From Actinophytocola sp044466355 (GTDB lineage Bacteria; Actinomycetota; Actinomycetes; Mycobacteriales; Pseudonocardiaceae): DNA of 34,224 bases. Location: contig NZ_JBITMQ010000032.1 in assembly GCF_044466355.1 (NCBI RefSeq), positions 1 through 34,224 of the forward strand, read 5' to 3'. Both the position numbers and the translations under genes were made by a program. Positions 22,249-29,101 of the stretch are shown piece after piece; positions within the stretch are counted from its first letter, which is position 1, and each line of letters starts with the position of its first letter. The notes under the pieces were generated by a model. The model was not told the DNA's origin, did not search any database, and saw only the letters and a program-made list of their open reading frames with translations.

Positions 22249-23370
22249 ATGGCCAAGCTGCCACCGTTCCGGGCCGACCACGTCGGCAGCCTGCTGCGCC
22301 CGGCCGCGCTGCTGACGGCCCGCGACGACAAGGCGAACGGGCGGATCTCCGCCGAGGAACTGCGCACGGTGGAGGACGAGGCGATCCGCCAGGTGGTCGC
22401 CACGCAGGCCGAGGTCGGCCTGAACTCGGCCACCGACGGCGAGTTCCGCCGCACGTCGTGGCACATGGACTTCATCTACCGGCTCGGCGGCATCTCGTCG
22501 GCGCCGGACGACGCGATCAAGGTGCGGTTCGAGAACCCGGACGGCGTCATCGAGTTCACCACCGCCGCGCTGCACGTCGACGGCCCGGTCCGCCTGCGGG
22601 AGACGATCTTCGCCGACGACTTCCGGTTCCTCGCCGACGTCGCGGGCGGCGCGGTGACGCCGAAGCTCACGATCCCCTCCCCCAGCATGGTCCACTACCG
22701 CGGCGGCCCCGCGGCGCTGGACCCGAAGGTGTACCCGGACGAGGAGCAGTTCTGGACCGACCTCTCCGCCGCCTACAAAGAGCAGGTGGCAGGCGTCTAC
22801 GAGCTGGGCTGCCGGTACCTGCAGCTCGACGACACCTCGCTGGCCTACCTCAACGACCCGGCGCAGCGGGCCGAGCTGAACGCCCGCGGCGACGACGCCG
22901 AGCACCAGCACCTGCGGTACATCCGGCAGATCAACGCGGCCATCGCCGACCGGCCGTCCGACCTGCGGGTCACCACGCACATGTGCCGGGGCAACTTCCG
23001 GTCGTCGTGGGCGGCGTCGGGCGGCTACGACTTCGTGGCCGAGGCCCTGTTCACCGAGCTGGCCGTGGACGGGTTCTTCCTGGAGTACGACGACGAGCGG
23101 TCCGGCAGCTTCGCGCCGCTGCGGTTCGTGCCGCCGGGCAAGAACGTCGTGCTGGGCCTGGTCACCACGAAGCGCGGCGAGCTGGAGTCGAAGGACTCGC
23201 TCAAGCGGCGGATCGACGAGGCCGCGAAGTACGTGCCGCTCGACCAGCTGTGCCTGTCGCCGCAGTGCGGGTTCTCGTCCACGGTCGAGGGCAACGCGCT
23301 GACCTACGACGAGCAGGTGGCGAAGCTGGCGCTCATTGTGGAGACCGCCGCCGAAGTCTGGGGCGACTGA
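22249..23370 (+). CDS. MetE-like cobalamin-independent methyltransferase (YxjG-type, C-terminal domain only)
   Basis: This 373-residue protein corresponds to the catalytic half of cobalamin-independent methionine synthase, as in YxjG/YxjH. The opening FRADHVGSLLRP is diagnostic. Zinc ligands are visible as His244 and Cys246 in THMCRGNF, a following acidic residue in FFLEYDDERSG and a late Cys near residue 340 in LSPQCGFSS. It lacks the N-terminal folate-binding duplicate, so it probably takes methyl groups from another donor or acts as a demethylase. GGAGGAA lies five to six bases before the ATG, 11 bases after the aldehyde dehydrogenase stop, so it is the last gene of the importer operon. 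Next to an importer and an aldehyde dehydrogenase it may remove a methyl group from the imported compound; this is inference. Confidence 0.88.
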   Translation: MAKLPPFRADHVGSLLRPAALLTARDDKANGRISAEELRTVEDEAIRQVVATQAEVGLNSATDGEFRRTSWHMDFIYRLGGISSAPDDAIKVRFENPDGVIEFTTAALHVDGPVRLRETIFADDFRFLADVAGGAVTPKLTIPSPSMVHYRGGPAALDPKVYPDEEQFWTDLSAAYKEQVAGVYELGCRYLQLDDTSLAYLNDPAQRAELNARGDDAEHQHLRYIRQINAAIADRPSDLRVTTHMCRGNFRSSWAASGGYDFVAEALFTELAVDGFFLEYDDERSGSFAPLRFVPPGKNVVLGLVTTKRGELESKDSLKRRIDEAAKYVPLDQLCLSPQCGFSSTVEGNALTYDEQVAKLALIVETAAEVWGD

Positions 23371-23384
23371 CCGACCGATCGTGC

Positions 23385-23390
23385 TATTGT
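23385..23390 (+). promoter_or_regulatory. -10 box (TATTGT) for leaderless TetR mRNA
   Basis: TATTGT is followed by seven bases and then the ATG at 23398. No Shine-Dalgarno sequence is present, so transcription probably starts at the start codon. A clear -35 element is not visible. Confidence 0.5.
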
Positions 23391-23397
23391 CGCGTCC

Positions 23398-23979
23398 ATG
23401 AGCAAGGGTGAGGCCACCCGCGAGGCGATCCTGGACACGGCGAGCCGCCTGGCCCGGTCCGTCGGGCTGGGCGGCATCACCATCGGCACGCTCGCCACGA
23501 GCGCGTCGCTGTCGAAGTCGGGGCTGTACGCGCACTTCCGGTCGAAGGAGTCGCTGCAGGTCTCGATACTGGAACACACGCGGGCGCGGTTCGTGGCCGA
23601 GGTGGTGGCGCCCGCGCTGACCGAGCCGCGCGGTGAGCCGCGTGTGCGTGCGTTGTTCGAGAACTGGCTGGCCTGGGACGACCAGCCGGGCGGCTGCCTG
23701 TTCGTCGCCGCGTCCTCCGAGCTGGACGACCAGCCCGGTCCGGTGCGTGACCACCTGGTCCGCTACCAGCAGGACTGGCTGGACTCGCTCGCGGAGGTCT
23801 TCCGCACCGGCCTGTCCGAGGGCCATTTCCGGGCCGACGCCGACCCGGAGCAGTTCGCGTTCGAGGTCGACGGCGTGATGCTGTCGTGCCACATGTCCGG
23901 CAGGTTGCTGGGCGACCCGAACGCGCAGTCCCGGGCCCGCACCGCGTTCGAGGCCCTCCTGGACCGGGCAAGGGCCTGA
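23398..23979 (+). CDS. TetR/AcrR-family regulator
   Basis: This 193-residue protein has the TetR DNA-binding domain at residues 8-55: EAILDTASRLARSVGLGGITIGTLATSASLSKSGLYAHFRSKESL, the last part being the recognition helix and the typical YxHFxSKE motif. The ligand-binding domain that follows has no sequence that shows what it binds. The start is the ATG at 23398, preceded at leaderless spacing by TATTGT. It lies 27 bases upstream of the alpha/beta-hydrolase gene on the same strand, so that gene is the most likely target and the regulator may also control itself. It is separate from the importer operon because it has its own -10 box. Confidence 0.92.
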   Translation: MSKGEATREAILDTASRLARSVGLGGITIGTLATSASLSKSGLYAHFRSKESLQVSILEHTRARFVAEVVAPALTEPRGEPRVRALFENWLAWDDQPGGCLFVAASSELDDQPGPVRDHLVRYQQDWLDSLAEVFRTGLSEGHFRADADPEQFAFEVDGVMLSCHMSGRLLGDPNAQSRARTAFEALLDRARA

Positions 23980-24006
23980 CTTCTCCCCTCCTGAAAGGTC
24001 GCAGAC

Positions 24007-24894
24007 GTGTCGGTTCAAAAAAGCACGATCGTTCGTATTAAAATGGCTGCGATCCGGGCCGCGTTCGGCACACTGGAACGCGTCGCCCCCGACCTCGGCG
24101 CCCGCTGGGCCGAACGGCTGTGGCTCTCGGTGCCGCCGTACCGCGGCAAGAGCAGGCCGGGCGTGCTCCCCCGCGGCGAACGGTTCACCGTCAAGGTGAA
24201 GGACCGGACGGTCGTCGGCACGGTGTGGGGCAGCGGGCCGGTGGTGTACCTGGTCCACGGCAGGGGCGGCGTCTCCGCACAGCTGCACCCGTTCGTGGCG
24301 CCGCTGCTGGCGGCCGGGCACCGGGTCGTCACGTTCGACGCGCTGTCGCACGGCGCGTCGGACCCCGGCTTCATGAGCCCGCGCCACTTCACGATCCCGG
24401 AGATGGCGAGCGCGTTCACCGCGGTGGTGGCCGAACACGGACAGCCGCACGCGGTGATCGCGCACTCGCTCGGCTGCGCGTCCGTGTTCTACGCGCTGCG
24501 CGACGGCGTGCGCCCGTCCCGGCTGGTGTTCCTCGCGCCGATGACGCAGCCGACGCCGTACACCGCGGTCTTCGCGGCGACGCTCGGCTTCGGCGAACGC
24601 ATCCGCACCCGCATGATGGACCGCGTCGTCGCCCGGGTCGGCACCCCGTGGGACGACTTCGACATGCCGACGCAGGTCACCCGTATCGCCGCGCCGCCGC
24701 TGCTGACCGTCCACGACCCGGCCGACAGCGAGACCCGTTACGCCGACAGCGTCGCCGTCGCCAAGGTGTGGCCGGAGTCGGAGCTGGTGACCGTCAAGGA
24801 TCTGGGCCACTGGCGCCTGCTCCGCGACCAGGACACGATCAGCCGCGCGGTCGCGTTCGCGACGGTCCCGGTCCCGTCGACGAAGGCGAGCTGA
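24007..24894 (+). CDS. Alpha/beta-hydrolase
   Basis: This 295-residue protein has the alpha/beta-hydrolase fold: the oxyanion strand VVYLVHGRGGVSAQLHPFV, the nucleophile Ser154 in IAHSLGCAS, a plausible acid Asp in LLTVHDPADSE and the His in KDLGHWRLL. About 45 N-terminal residues (including YRGKSRPGVLPRGERFTV) precede the fold. No signal peptide is seen, so it is probably cytosolic. Substrate is not readable. The GTG at 24007 has AAAGGT about nine bases upstream. It follows the TetR gene closely, as in many TetR-hydrolase pairs. Its TGA directly abuts the stop of the amidohydrolase gene on the opposite strand, so the two genes converge with no gap. Confidence 0.85.
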   Translation: MSVQKSTIVRIKMAAIRAAFGTLERVAPDLGARWAERLWLSVPPYRGKSRPGVLPRGERFTVKVKDRTVVGTVWGSGPVVYLVHGRGGVSAQLHPFVAPLLAAGHRVVTFDALSHGASDPGFMSPRHFTIPEMASAFTAVVAEHGQPHAVIAHSLGCASVFYALRDGVRPSRLVFLAPMTQPTPYTAVFAATLGFGERIRTRMMDRVVARVGTPWDDFDMPTQVTRIAAPPLLTVHDPADSETRYADSVAVAKVWPESELVTVKDLGHWRLLRDQDTISRAVAFATVPVPSTKAS

Positions 24895-25986
24895 TCACGG
24901 CGTGACCCGGTGCAGGCGCATCGCGTTGCCGCCGAGGATGCCGAGTGCCAGACGCTCCGCGTCCGCGGTGGTCAGCGCGTCCTCGGCGAGCCACGCGTCC
25001 GTCAGCGCGTTCACCGCCCGCCGCCACAGCACCGCCCCCAGATAGTGCAACTCCGGCAACACGTTCCCGTCCGACGAGTACAGAACCGAGTCGAACGGCG
25101 CCAGCTCCAGCACTTCGGCGAGCACGGCGGCCGACCGGACCCCCACGAAGGGAATGGTCAACCCGAGGTCGACGTGCACGTGGTCGAACACGTGCGCCAG
25201 GTAGGCGGCGTTGCGGTGGAACGGATAGCAGTGCAGCAACACCACCTGGCACGGCGCGCCACGCAGGAAGTCCGTCAACAGATCCGGATCCGACGACGAC
25301 AACCGCAGATCGGGGTCGCCGAACCCGGTGTGGATCTGCAGCGGCAGCCCCCGATCGGCGCCGACACGAGCCGCCTCGTGCACCACCCATGCGAGCAACA
25401 CGGGATCGGTGAGTGGGGAGTCCTTGGCACGCAACCACGACGTGGCGGCCCGCACCGCCTCCGCACGCGCGGGCTGCACGGCGGGCAACGCCAACCCCCA
25501 CCGGTACGCCACGATCGACTTGAACGCGATCGCCGGCGCGACGTACAGCGCGGCCTTGATCTTGTCCAGCAACCCTTCCGGCGAGGTCGCGGTCTTCTGC
25601 ACGGCCTCGGCGACGGCCTCGATCCGCACCACCTCGTGCCCGGTGCCGCCGCCCAGCTCCGCCAGCCCGGACGGTGAGGTCACCGGGCCCGGCACGTAAC
25701 CGGTGTCGACGAACCAGTGCCGCACCCCGGCCGCGGTGAGCAGTTGCTTCGACACCTCGTGCCAGCCCAGTTCCGCACGCCGCCACAGGTACTCCTCCGC
25801 GGGCGCGAGCGCCGGCATCCCGAGCACGGGTGCGCACCAGCGCCGCACGGACAACCCCAGCAGCGACCGGAACGGGTGCCGCCGAGCGCTTTTGGCCTCG
25901 GACATCCATTCCCGGGGATCCACCTCCCCGGTCGCCACCCCGTGACAGTGCTGGTCGACCAACGGCACGACATCGGCGACGCCCAA
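24895..25986 (-). CDS. Amidohydrolase-2 family protein (FluG N-terminal domain-like)
   Basis: This 363-residue TIM-barrel enzyme shows candidate metal ligands: H13 and H15 in DQHCHG, H219 in LQIHTGFGDPDL, H252 in LLHCYPFHRN and D305 in LYSSDGNVLPE. It also has the AFKSIVAYRWGL stretch I associate with this family, whose Lys156 may be modified. It resembles the N-terminal half of fungal FluG. The start is TTG at 25986, supported by GGAGG six bases upstream; no better start exists nearby. It lies 22 bases after the glutamine synthetase-like gene on the same strand, so the pair is a split form of FluG. A plausible role is hydrolysis of a gamma-glutamyl or other amide bond formed by its partner; the substrate is unknown. 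Confidence 0.87.
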   Translation of the reverse strand: MGVADVVPLVDQHCHGVATGEVDPREWMSEAKSARRHPFRSLLGLSVRRWCAPVLGMPALAPAEEYLWRRAELGWHEVSKQLLTAAGVRHWFVDTGYVPGPVTSPSGLAELGGGTGHEVVRIEAVAEAVQKTATSPEGLLDKIKAALYVAPAIAFKSIVAYRWGLALPAVQPARAEAVRAATSWLRAKDSPLTDPVLLAWVVHEAARVGADRGLPLQIHTGFGDPDLRLSSSDPDLLTDFLRGAPCQVVLLHCYPFHRNAAYLAHVFDHVHVDLGLTIPFVGVRSAAVLAEVLELAPFDSVLYSSDGNVLPELHYLGAVLWRRAVNALTDAWLAEDALTTADAERLALGILGGNAMRLHRVTP

Positions 25987-26008
25987 TGTTCACCTCCGCG
26001 GAATCGGC

Positions 26009-27295
26009 TCACCAGCGCCAGAGAACGGCTGAGGTTAGCGCCCCCGCGTCGAGGCCCGAACAGCGCTCCGCCTCCGCGCGCCGCACGGTCGTGATCGCGT
26101 CGTGCAGTTCCGGTCCCAACGCCGCCGCGAGCACGGCCGACGACTCCAGCGCGGCGGCCGCCTCCGACGCCGACGACGGCAGCCGCGGCACCGCCCCGTC
26201 GCCGGTCGCCGGGTCGCCGGTGACCGGCGGTGGCAACCTCAGTTCACCGGTCACCCCGGCGAGTCCGGCCGCGAGCACGGCACCGATCAGCAGGTACGGG
26301 TTCGCGGTCGCGTCGAAACACTTGACCTCGGCGTTCGCGGACGAGCCGGTGATCAACCGGAGAGCGGTTTCCCGCGTCTCGTGGCCCCACGCCTGCCAGA
26401 TCCCGGCCCAGCGCGACGGCTGCAACCGCAGGAACGACACCGGGTGCCCGCACCCGATCGCCACCAGCGCGGGCAACTCACGCAGCACACCGGCGAGAAA
26501 CGCCTCCCCCTCGGCACGCAACCCGAACGGCCCGTCGCCGCCCGCCATGAGCGACCCGGCCGCGTCGTGCACCGACAGGTGCAGGTGTGCGCCGGACCCG
26601 GCACCGTCCGGGTCGACGGACGGCGAGAACGTGGCGCGCCAGCCGTGCGCGAGACTGCGGGACCGGATCGTGTGCCGTGTCAGCACGGCGTCGTCGGCGG
26701 CGGCGACCGGATCGGCGGGCGCCACCGACAGTTCCAGCTGCGCCACCGCGTACTCCGGGTGGAACTGTTCCACCGCGAGCCCCTGCGCCGTCAGGTCCGC
26801 GACGAGCTCCGCCGCGTACGCCGCGACCTGTTCGAGCCGGATCTGCCCGTACGCGGGCCCGTCGAACGCGGGTACGAACCCGTCGACACCCGCCCTGCCG
26901 AGGATCCACTCGTGCTCGAACGCGGCGACCACCCGCAGCCCGCGCGCGGCGAGCGCGTCGACCTGCCGCGCGGCGAACGCCCGCTGACACGCGACGAACC
27001 GCGTACCGTCCTGGAGGTACTTGTCCGCGGGCACCCAGCCCCAACCGGGCTGCGCCGACAACGCGACGAGCCGGGACATGTCAGGCACAAGCCGCAGATC
27101 CCCGTCGGGCCCACCAAGATAGCGACCCGCGACCATCACATCATCCGCCCCGAACGCCTCAAAACAAGGCGACACCCCCACCCTCGTGGGCAACCGACCC
27201 AACGGCACAGCCTTCACCCGCGTAACCCCAACGTTGTCCACGAACGACAACTCAACAAGCCCCACCCCAGCCCCCCGCAACTCCTCAACCGTCAT
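26009..27295 (-). CDS. Glutamine synthetase-like ligase, FluG/GlnA-like type III
   Basis: This 428-residue protein has the catalytic core of glutamine synthetase: AAFEHEWIL, AVEQFHPEYAVAQLELSV, GSGAHLHLSVHD, RLQPSRWAGIWQAWGHETRE and SSANAEVKCFDATANPYL. Several positions (for example EVKC in place of the usual ExR) follow the FluG-like pattern, so it probably ligates glutamate to an amine other than ammonia, as GlnA3/GlnA4-type enzymes do with polyamines or ethanolamine. The ATG at 27295 is preceded by AGGA and a run of G. The amidohydrolase gene follows after 22 bases. Hairpin array B ends about 31 bases upstream. Of its first 78 codons, 20 end in T and none in A, unlike the rest of the gene. 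Confidence 0.88.
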   Translation of the reverse strand: MTVEELRGAGVGLVELSFVDNVGVTRVKAVPLGRLPTRVGVSPCFEAFGADDVMVAGRYLGGPDGDLRLVPDMSRLVALSAQPGWGWVPADKYLQDGTRFVACQRAFAARQVDALAARGLRVVAAFEHEWILGRAGVDGFVPAFDGPAYGQIRLEQVAAYAAELVADLTAQGLAVEQFHPEYAVAQLELSVAPADPVAAADDAVLTRHTIRSRSLAHGWRATFSPSVDPDGAGSGAHLHLSVHDAAGSLMAGGDGPFGLRAEGEAFLAGVLRELPALVAIGCGHPVSFLRLQPSRWAGIWQAWGHETRETALRLITGSSANAEVKCFDATANPYLLIGAVLAAGLAGVTGELRLPPPVTGDPATGDGAVPRLPSSASEAAAALESSAVLAAALGPELHDAITTVRRAEAERCSGLDAGALTSAVLWRW

Positions 27296-27326
27296 CCCCC
27301 CATCCTGGCCCGCCCCCACAAGCCCC

Positions 27327-27643
27327 CGCGAGTCACGCGCCCAAACACCACGAGTCGTCGATTTCGTGCAGGCGCCATGCGCACGAAACCAACAACTCAA
27401 CACGCCCGAGAGCGCGACTCGCGTCTCCACACACACCGCGAGTCGCGCGCTCAAACACCACGAGTTGTCGGTTTCGTGCAGGTGCCATGCGCACGAAATC
27501 GACAACTCATTACGCCCGAGAGCGCGACTCGCGTCTCCACACACACCGCGAGTCGCGCGCCCAGACACCACGAGTTGTCGGTTTCGTGCAGGTGGCATGT
27601 GCACGAACCCGACAACTCGGTGCGCCTGGGGGCGCGACTCGCG
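27327..27643. repeat. Hairpin array B, three tandem units with 110-bp period
   Basis: Three units centre their core GAGTYGTCG at 27351, 27461 and 27571 (exact 110-bp steps). Each has outer arms CGCGAGTC(A/G)CGCGC and GCGCGACTCGCG, and inner arms ending TTCGTGCA and TGCACGAA-like around an 8- to 12-base loop. The first two are joined to the next by the same 12-base spacer TCTCCACACACA. The array starts 31 bases before the synthetase ATG and ends eight bases after the isomerase stop. It fills the gap between two genes on the same strand. Flanking DNA is C/A-rich on the left and G/T-rich on the right (plus strand). Confidence 0.9.
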
Positions 27644-27651
27644 GGGTTGGG

Positions 27652-28368
27652 TTAACGGGTTGGTAGCCAGGTTTTTAGGGTTGCGGCGTCTTTTTGGAAG
27701 GCGTTGGGTGAGTCGTCGCGGACGAACTCCAGGAGTGCGTGCCGGTCGGGGGGTAGTGCGGCGAGTACGGGCTGCCACAGCGACTCCCGTGCGGCGAGCG
27801 GGAGGCGGGTGCCGTCGTCGGCCCAGCTGAAGACGTGTACCGCGACCGGGTCCAGGGCCGGCACGGCGGTGAGCGCGTCCTCGACCGTCGAGCCGATCGG
27901 GGGCTGCCAGTACGGGCGCAACGCGGGGACCTCGGCGAACAGGTCCAGTGCGGAGTCGAGGGTGTCGGTGAGCGTGTTCGCGTGGTACTCGACCGCGATC
28001 TCCACGCCTTCGCCGTTCGCCAGCTCGGCGGTCCTCCGCAGGTCCTCGACGACCCCCGCGCGGTTCGGTTCCTCCGCCGACCCTCGCGAGCCCGCCCACA
28101 CGCGGATCCGCGGCGCGCCAAGGGCCAGCGCGGTCGCCAGCACAGGGCCGAAGTCGCCGTCCGCACGGTAGTACGACCCGTACGCCTCGATCGCGAGGCC
28201 GTTGTCGGCGCAGCGGGCCGCGACCTCGCGCGCGGTCCGGAGGTCGCCGAGCGGGACGTGCACGTCGCCGCCCCACTCGATCGCCTCCAGACCCGCGTCG
28301 GCGCACAGCGACACGATCTCGGCCGGGGTCAGCTGCCGGAACGTCACCGACACCAGGCCCGCGATCAC
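27652..28368 (-). CDS. Sugar phosphate isomerase/epimerase (xylose isomerase-like TIM barrel)
   Basis: This 238-residue protein has the AP-endonuclease-2/xylose-isomerase-like TIM barrel: AGLVSVTFRQLTPAEIVSLCADAGLEAIEWGGDVHVP, a conserved GAPRIRVWAGSRGS strand, the metal-binding EIAVEYHANTLTDT and the HVFSW strand late in the fold. Members isomerise or epimerise small sugars and polyols; the precise substrate is unknown. The GTG at 28368 overlaps the stop of the epimerase gene (GTGA), so it is the last gene of the MFS-epimerase-isomerase unit. Of its last 36 sense codons, 11 end in A (GCA, CTA, CAA, AAA, TCA, CCA), a sharp change from the rest of the gene, next to array B. Confidence 0.87.
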   Translation of the reverse strand: MIAGLVSVTFRQLTPAEIVSLCADAGLEAIEWGGDVHVPLGDLRTAREVAARCADNGLAIEAYGSYYRADGDFGPVLATALALGAPRIRVWAGSRGSAEEPNRAGVVEDLRRTAELANGEGVEIAVEYHANTLTDTLDSALDLFAEVPALRPYWQPPIGSTVEDALTAVPALDPVAVHVFSWADDGTRLPLAARESLWQPVLAALPPDRHALLEFVRDDSPNAFQKDAATLKTWLPTR

Positions 28369-29090
28369 GTCACGTCCCGCGGGGTCCAGCCGAGTTCACG
28401 GCGGGCCTTCTCGATGCTCATGGTCTTCCCGGTGGCGTCACCGCTGATCGCGTACGCGTCGAAGCCGTGGCCGCGGTGCCGCAGAGCCGCCTCGATCGCG
28501 GCCGCCACGTCCCGGCCAGAGGTGCTGATCGCCCGCTTCATGGGGGTGTCCCCACGCGGCCATTCATCGTCCGCCGCGGGGAAGCACAGGCGCAGGCAGA
28601 CGGCGTCCATGCCGTCCCACCGGTCGGTCGCCGTGCGGCACACCTCCTCGCCGAGGCGCTTCGCGAGCCCGTAGAAGTCGGTGGCGGTCGGCGGCACCGA
28701 CTCGTCGGGGAACGTGATCATGCCGGTCAGTTCCTCGTACGGGTACACCGACATGCTGCTGGTGTAGACCACGTGCCGGACCCCGGCCTTCGCGGCGCCG
28801 GTGAGCGCGAGGTACAGCCCGGACACGGCGACGTCGAAGTGCTGCCGCGCGTTCGCGGGGCTCCCCCAGCCAGCCAACGGGCCCATCGCCATGAACACCA
28901 GCGAGTCCACTTCGGACGACAGCGACGCGACGAGGTCCACGTCGTGCAGTTCGCCGACGTGGTAGTCCACTCCGGACACCGGCGTGGACGGCTCCTTCAG
29001 GTCCAGCACGCGGACCTCGTGCGTGCGTGCCAGCACCGGCACCACCAGCGAGCCGACGAGACCACAACCACCGATCACCAGCAGCCGCAT
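28365..29090 (-). CDS. NAD(P)-dependent epimerase/dehydratase (extended SDR)
   Basis: This 241-residue protein begins RLLVIGGCGLVGSLVVPVL, the Rossmann GxxGxxG motif of extended SDR enzymes. The catalytic pair is in the stretch TDFYGLAKRLGEE (Tyr and Lys), with a Ser-rich strand VVYTSSMSVYP before it. At about 240 residues it is shorter than typical sugar-nucleotide epimerases (about 310), so it is a short member. It oxidises or epimerises a sugar-like substrate using NAD(P). The ATG at 29090 has GGGAGAA about five bases upstream and lies 11 bases after the MFS gene. Its stop overlaps the isomerase start. With the MFS transporter it suggests uptake or export and processing of a sugar or polyol. 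Confidence 0.88.
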   Translation of the reverse strand: MRLLVIGGCGLVGSLVVPVLARTHEVRVLDLKEPSTPVSGVDYHVGELHDVDLVASLSSEVDSLVFMAMGPLAGWGSPANARQHFDVAVSGLYLALTGAAKAGVRHVVYTSSMSVYPYEELTGMITFPDESVPPTATDFYGLAKRLGEEVCRTATDRWDGMDAVCLRLCFPAADDEWPRGDTPMKRAISTSGRDVAAAIEAALRHRGHGFDAYAISGDATGKTMSIEKARRELGWTPRDVT

Positions 29091-29101
29091 GGCTTCTCCC
29101 C

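Noticed and set aside
27327..27643. Integron attC-like cassette sites
   Set aside because: The hairpins have a superficial similarity, but they do not flank single-gene cassettes, and no integron integrase or conserved GTT core was found.
27296..28306. Long minus-strand extension of the glutamine synthetase frame through array B
   Set aside because: The synthetase fold begins at 27295 and the added residues are translated hairpin repeats. Several other frames through the arrays are also open for the same reason.
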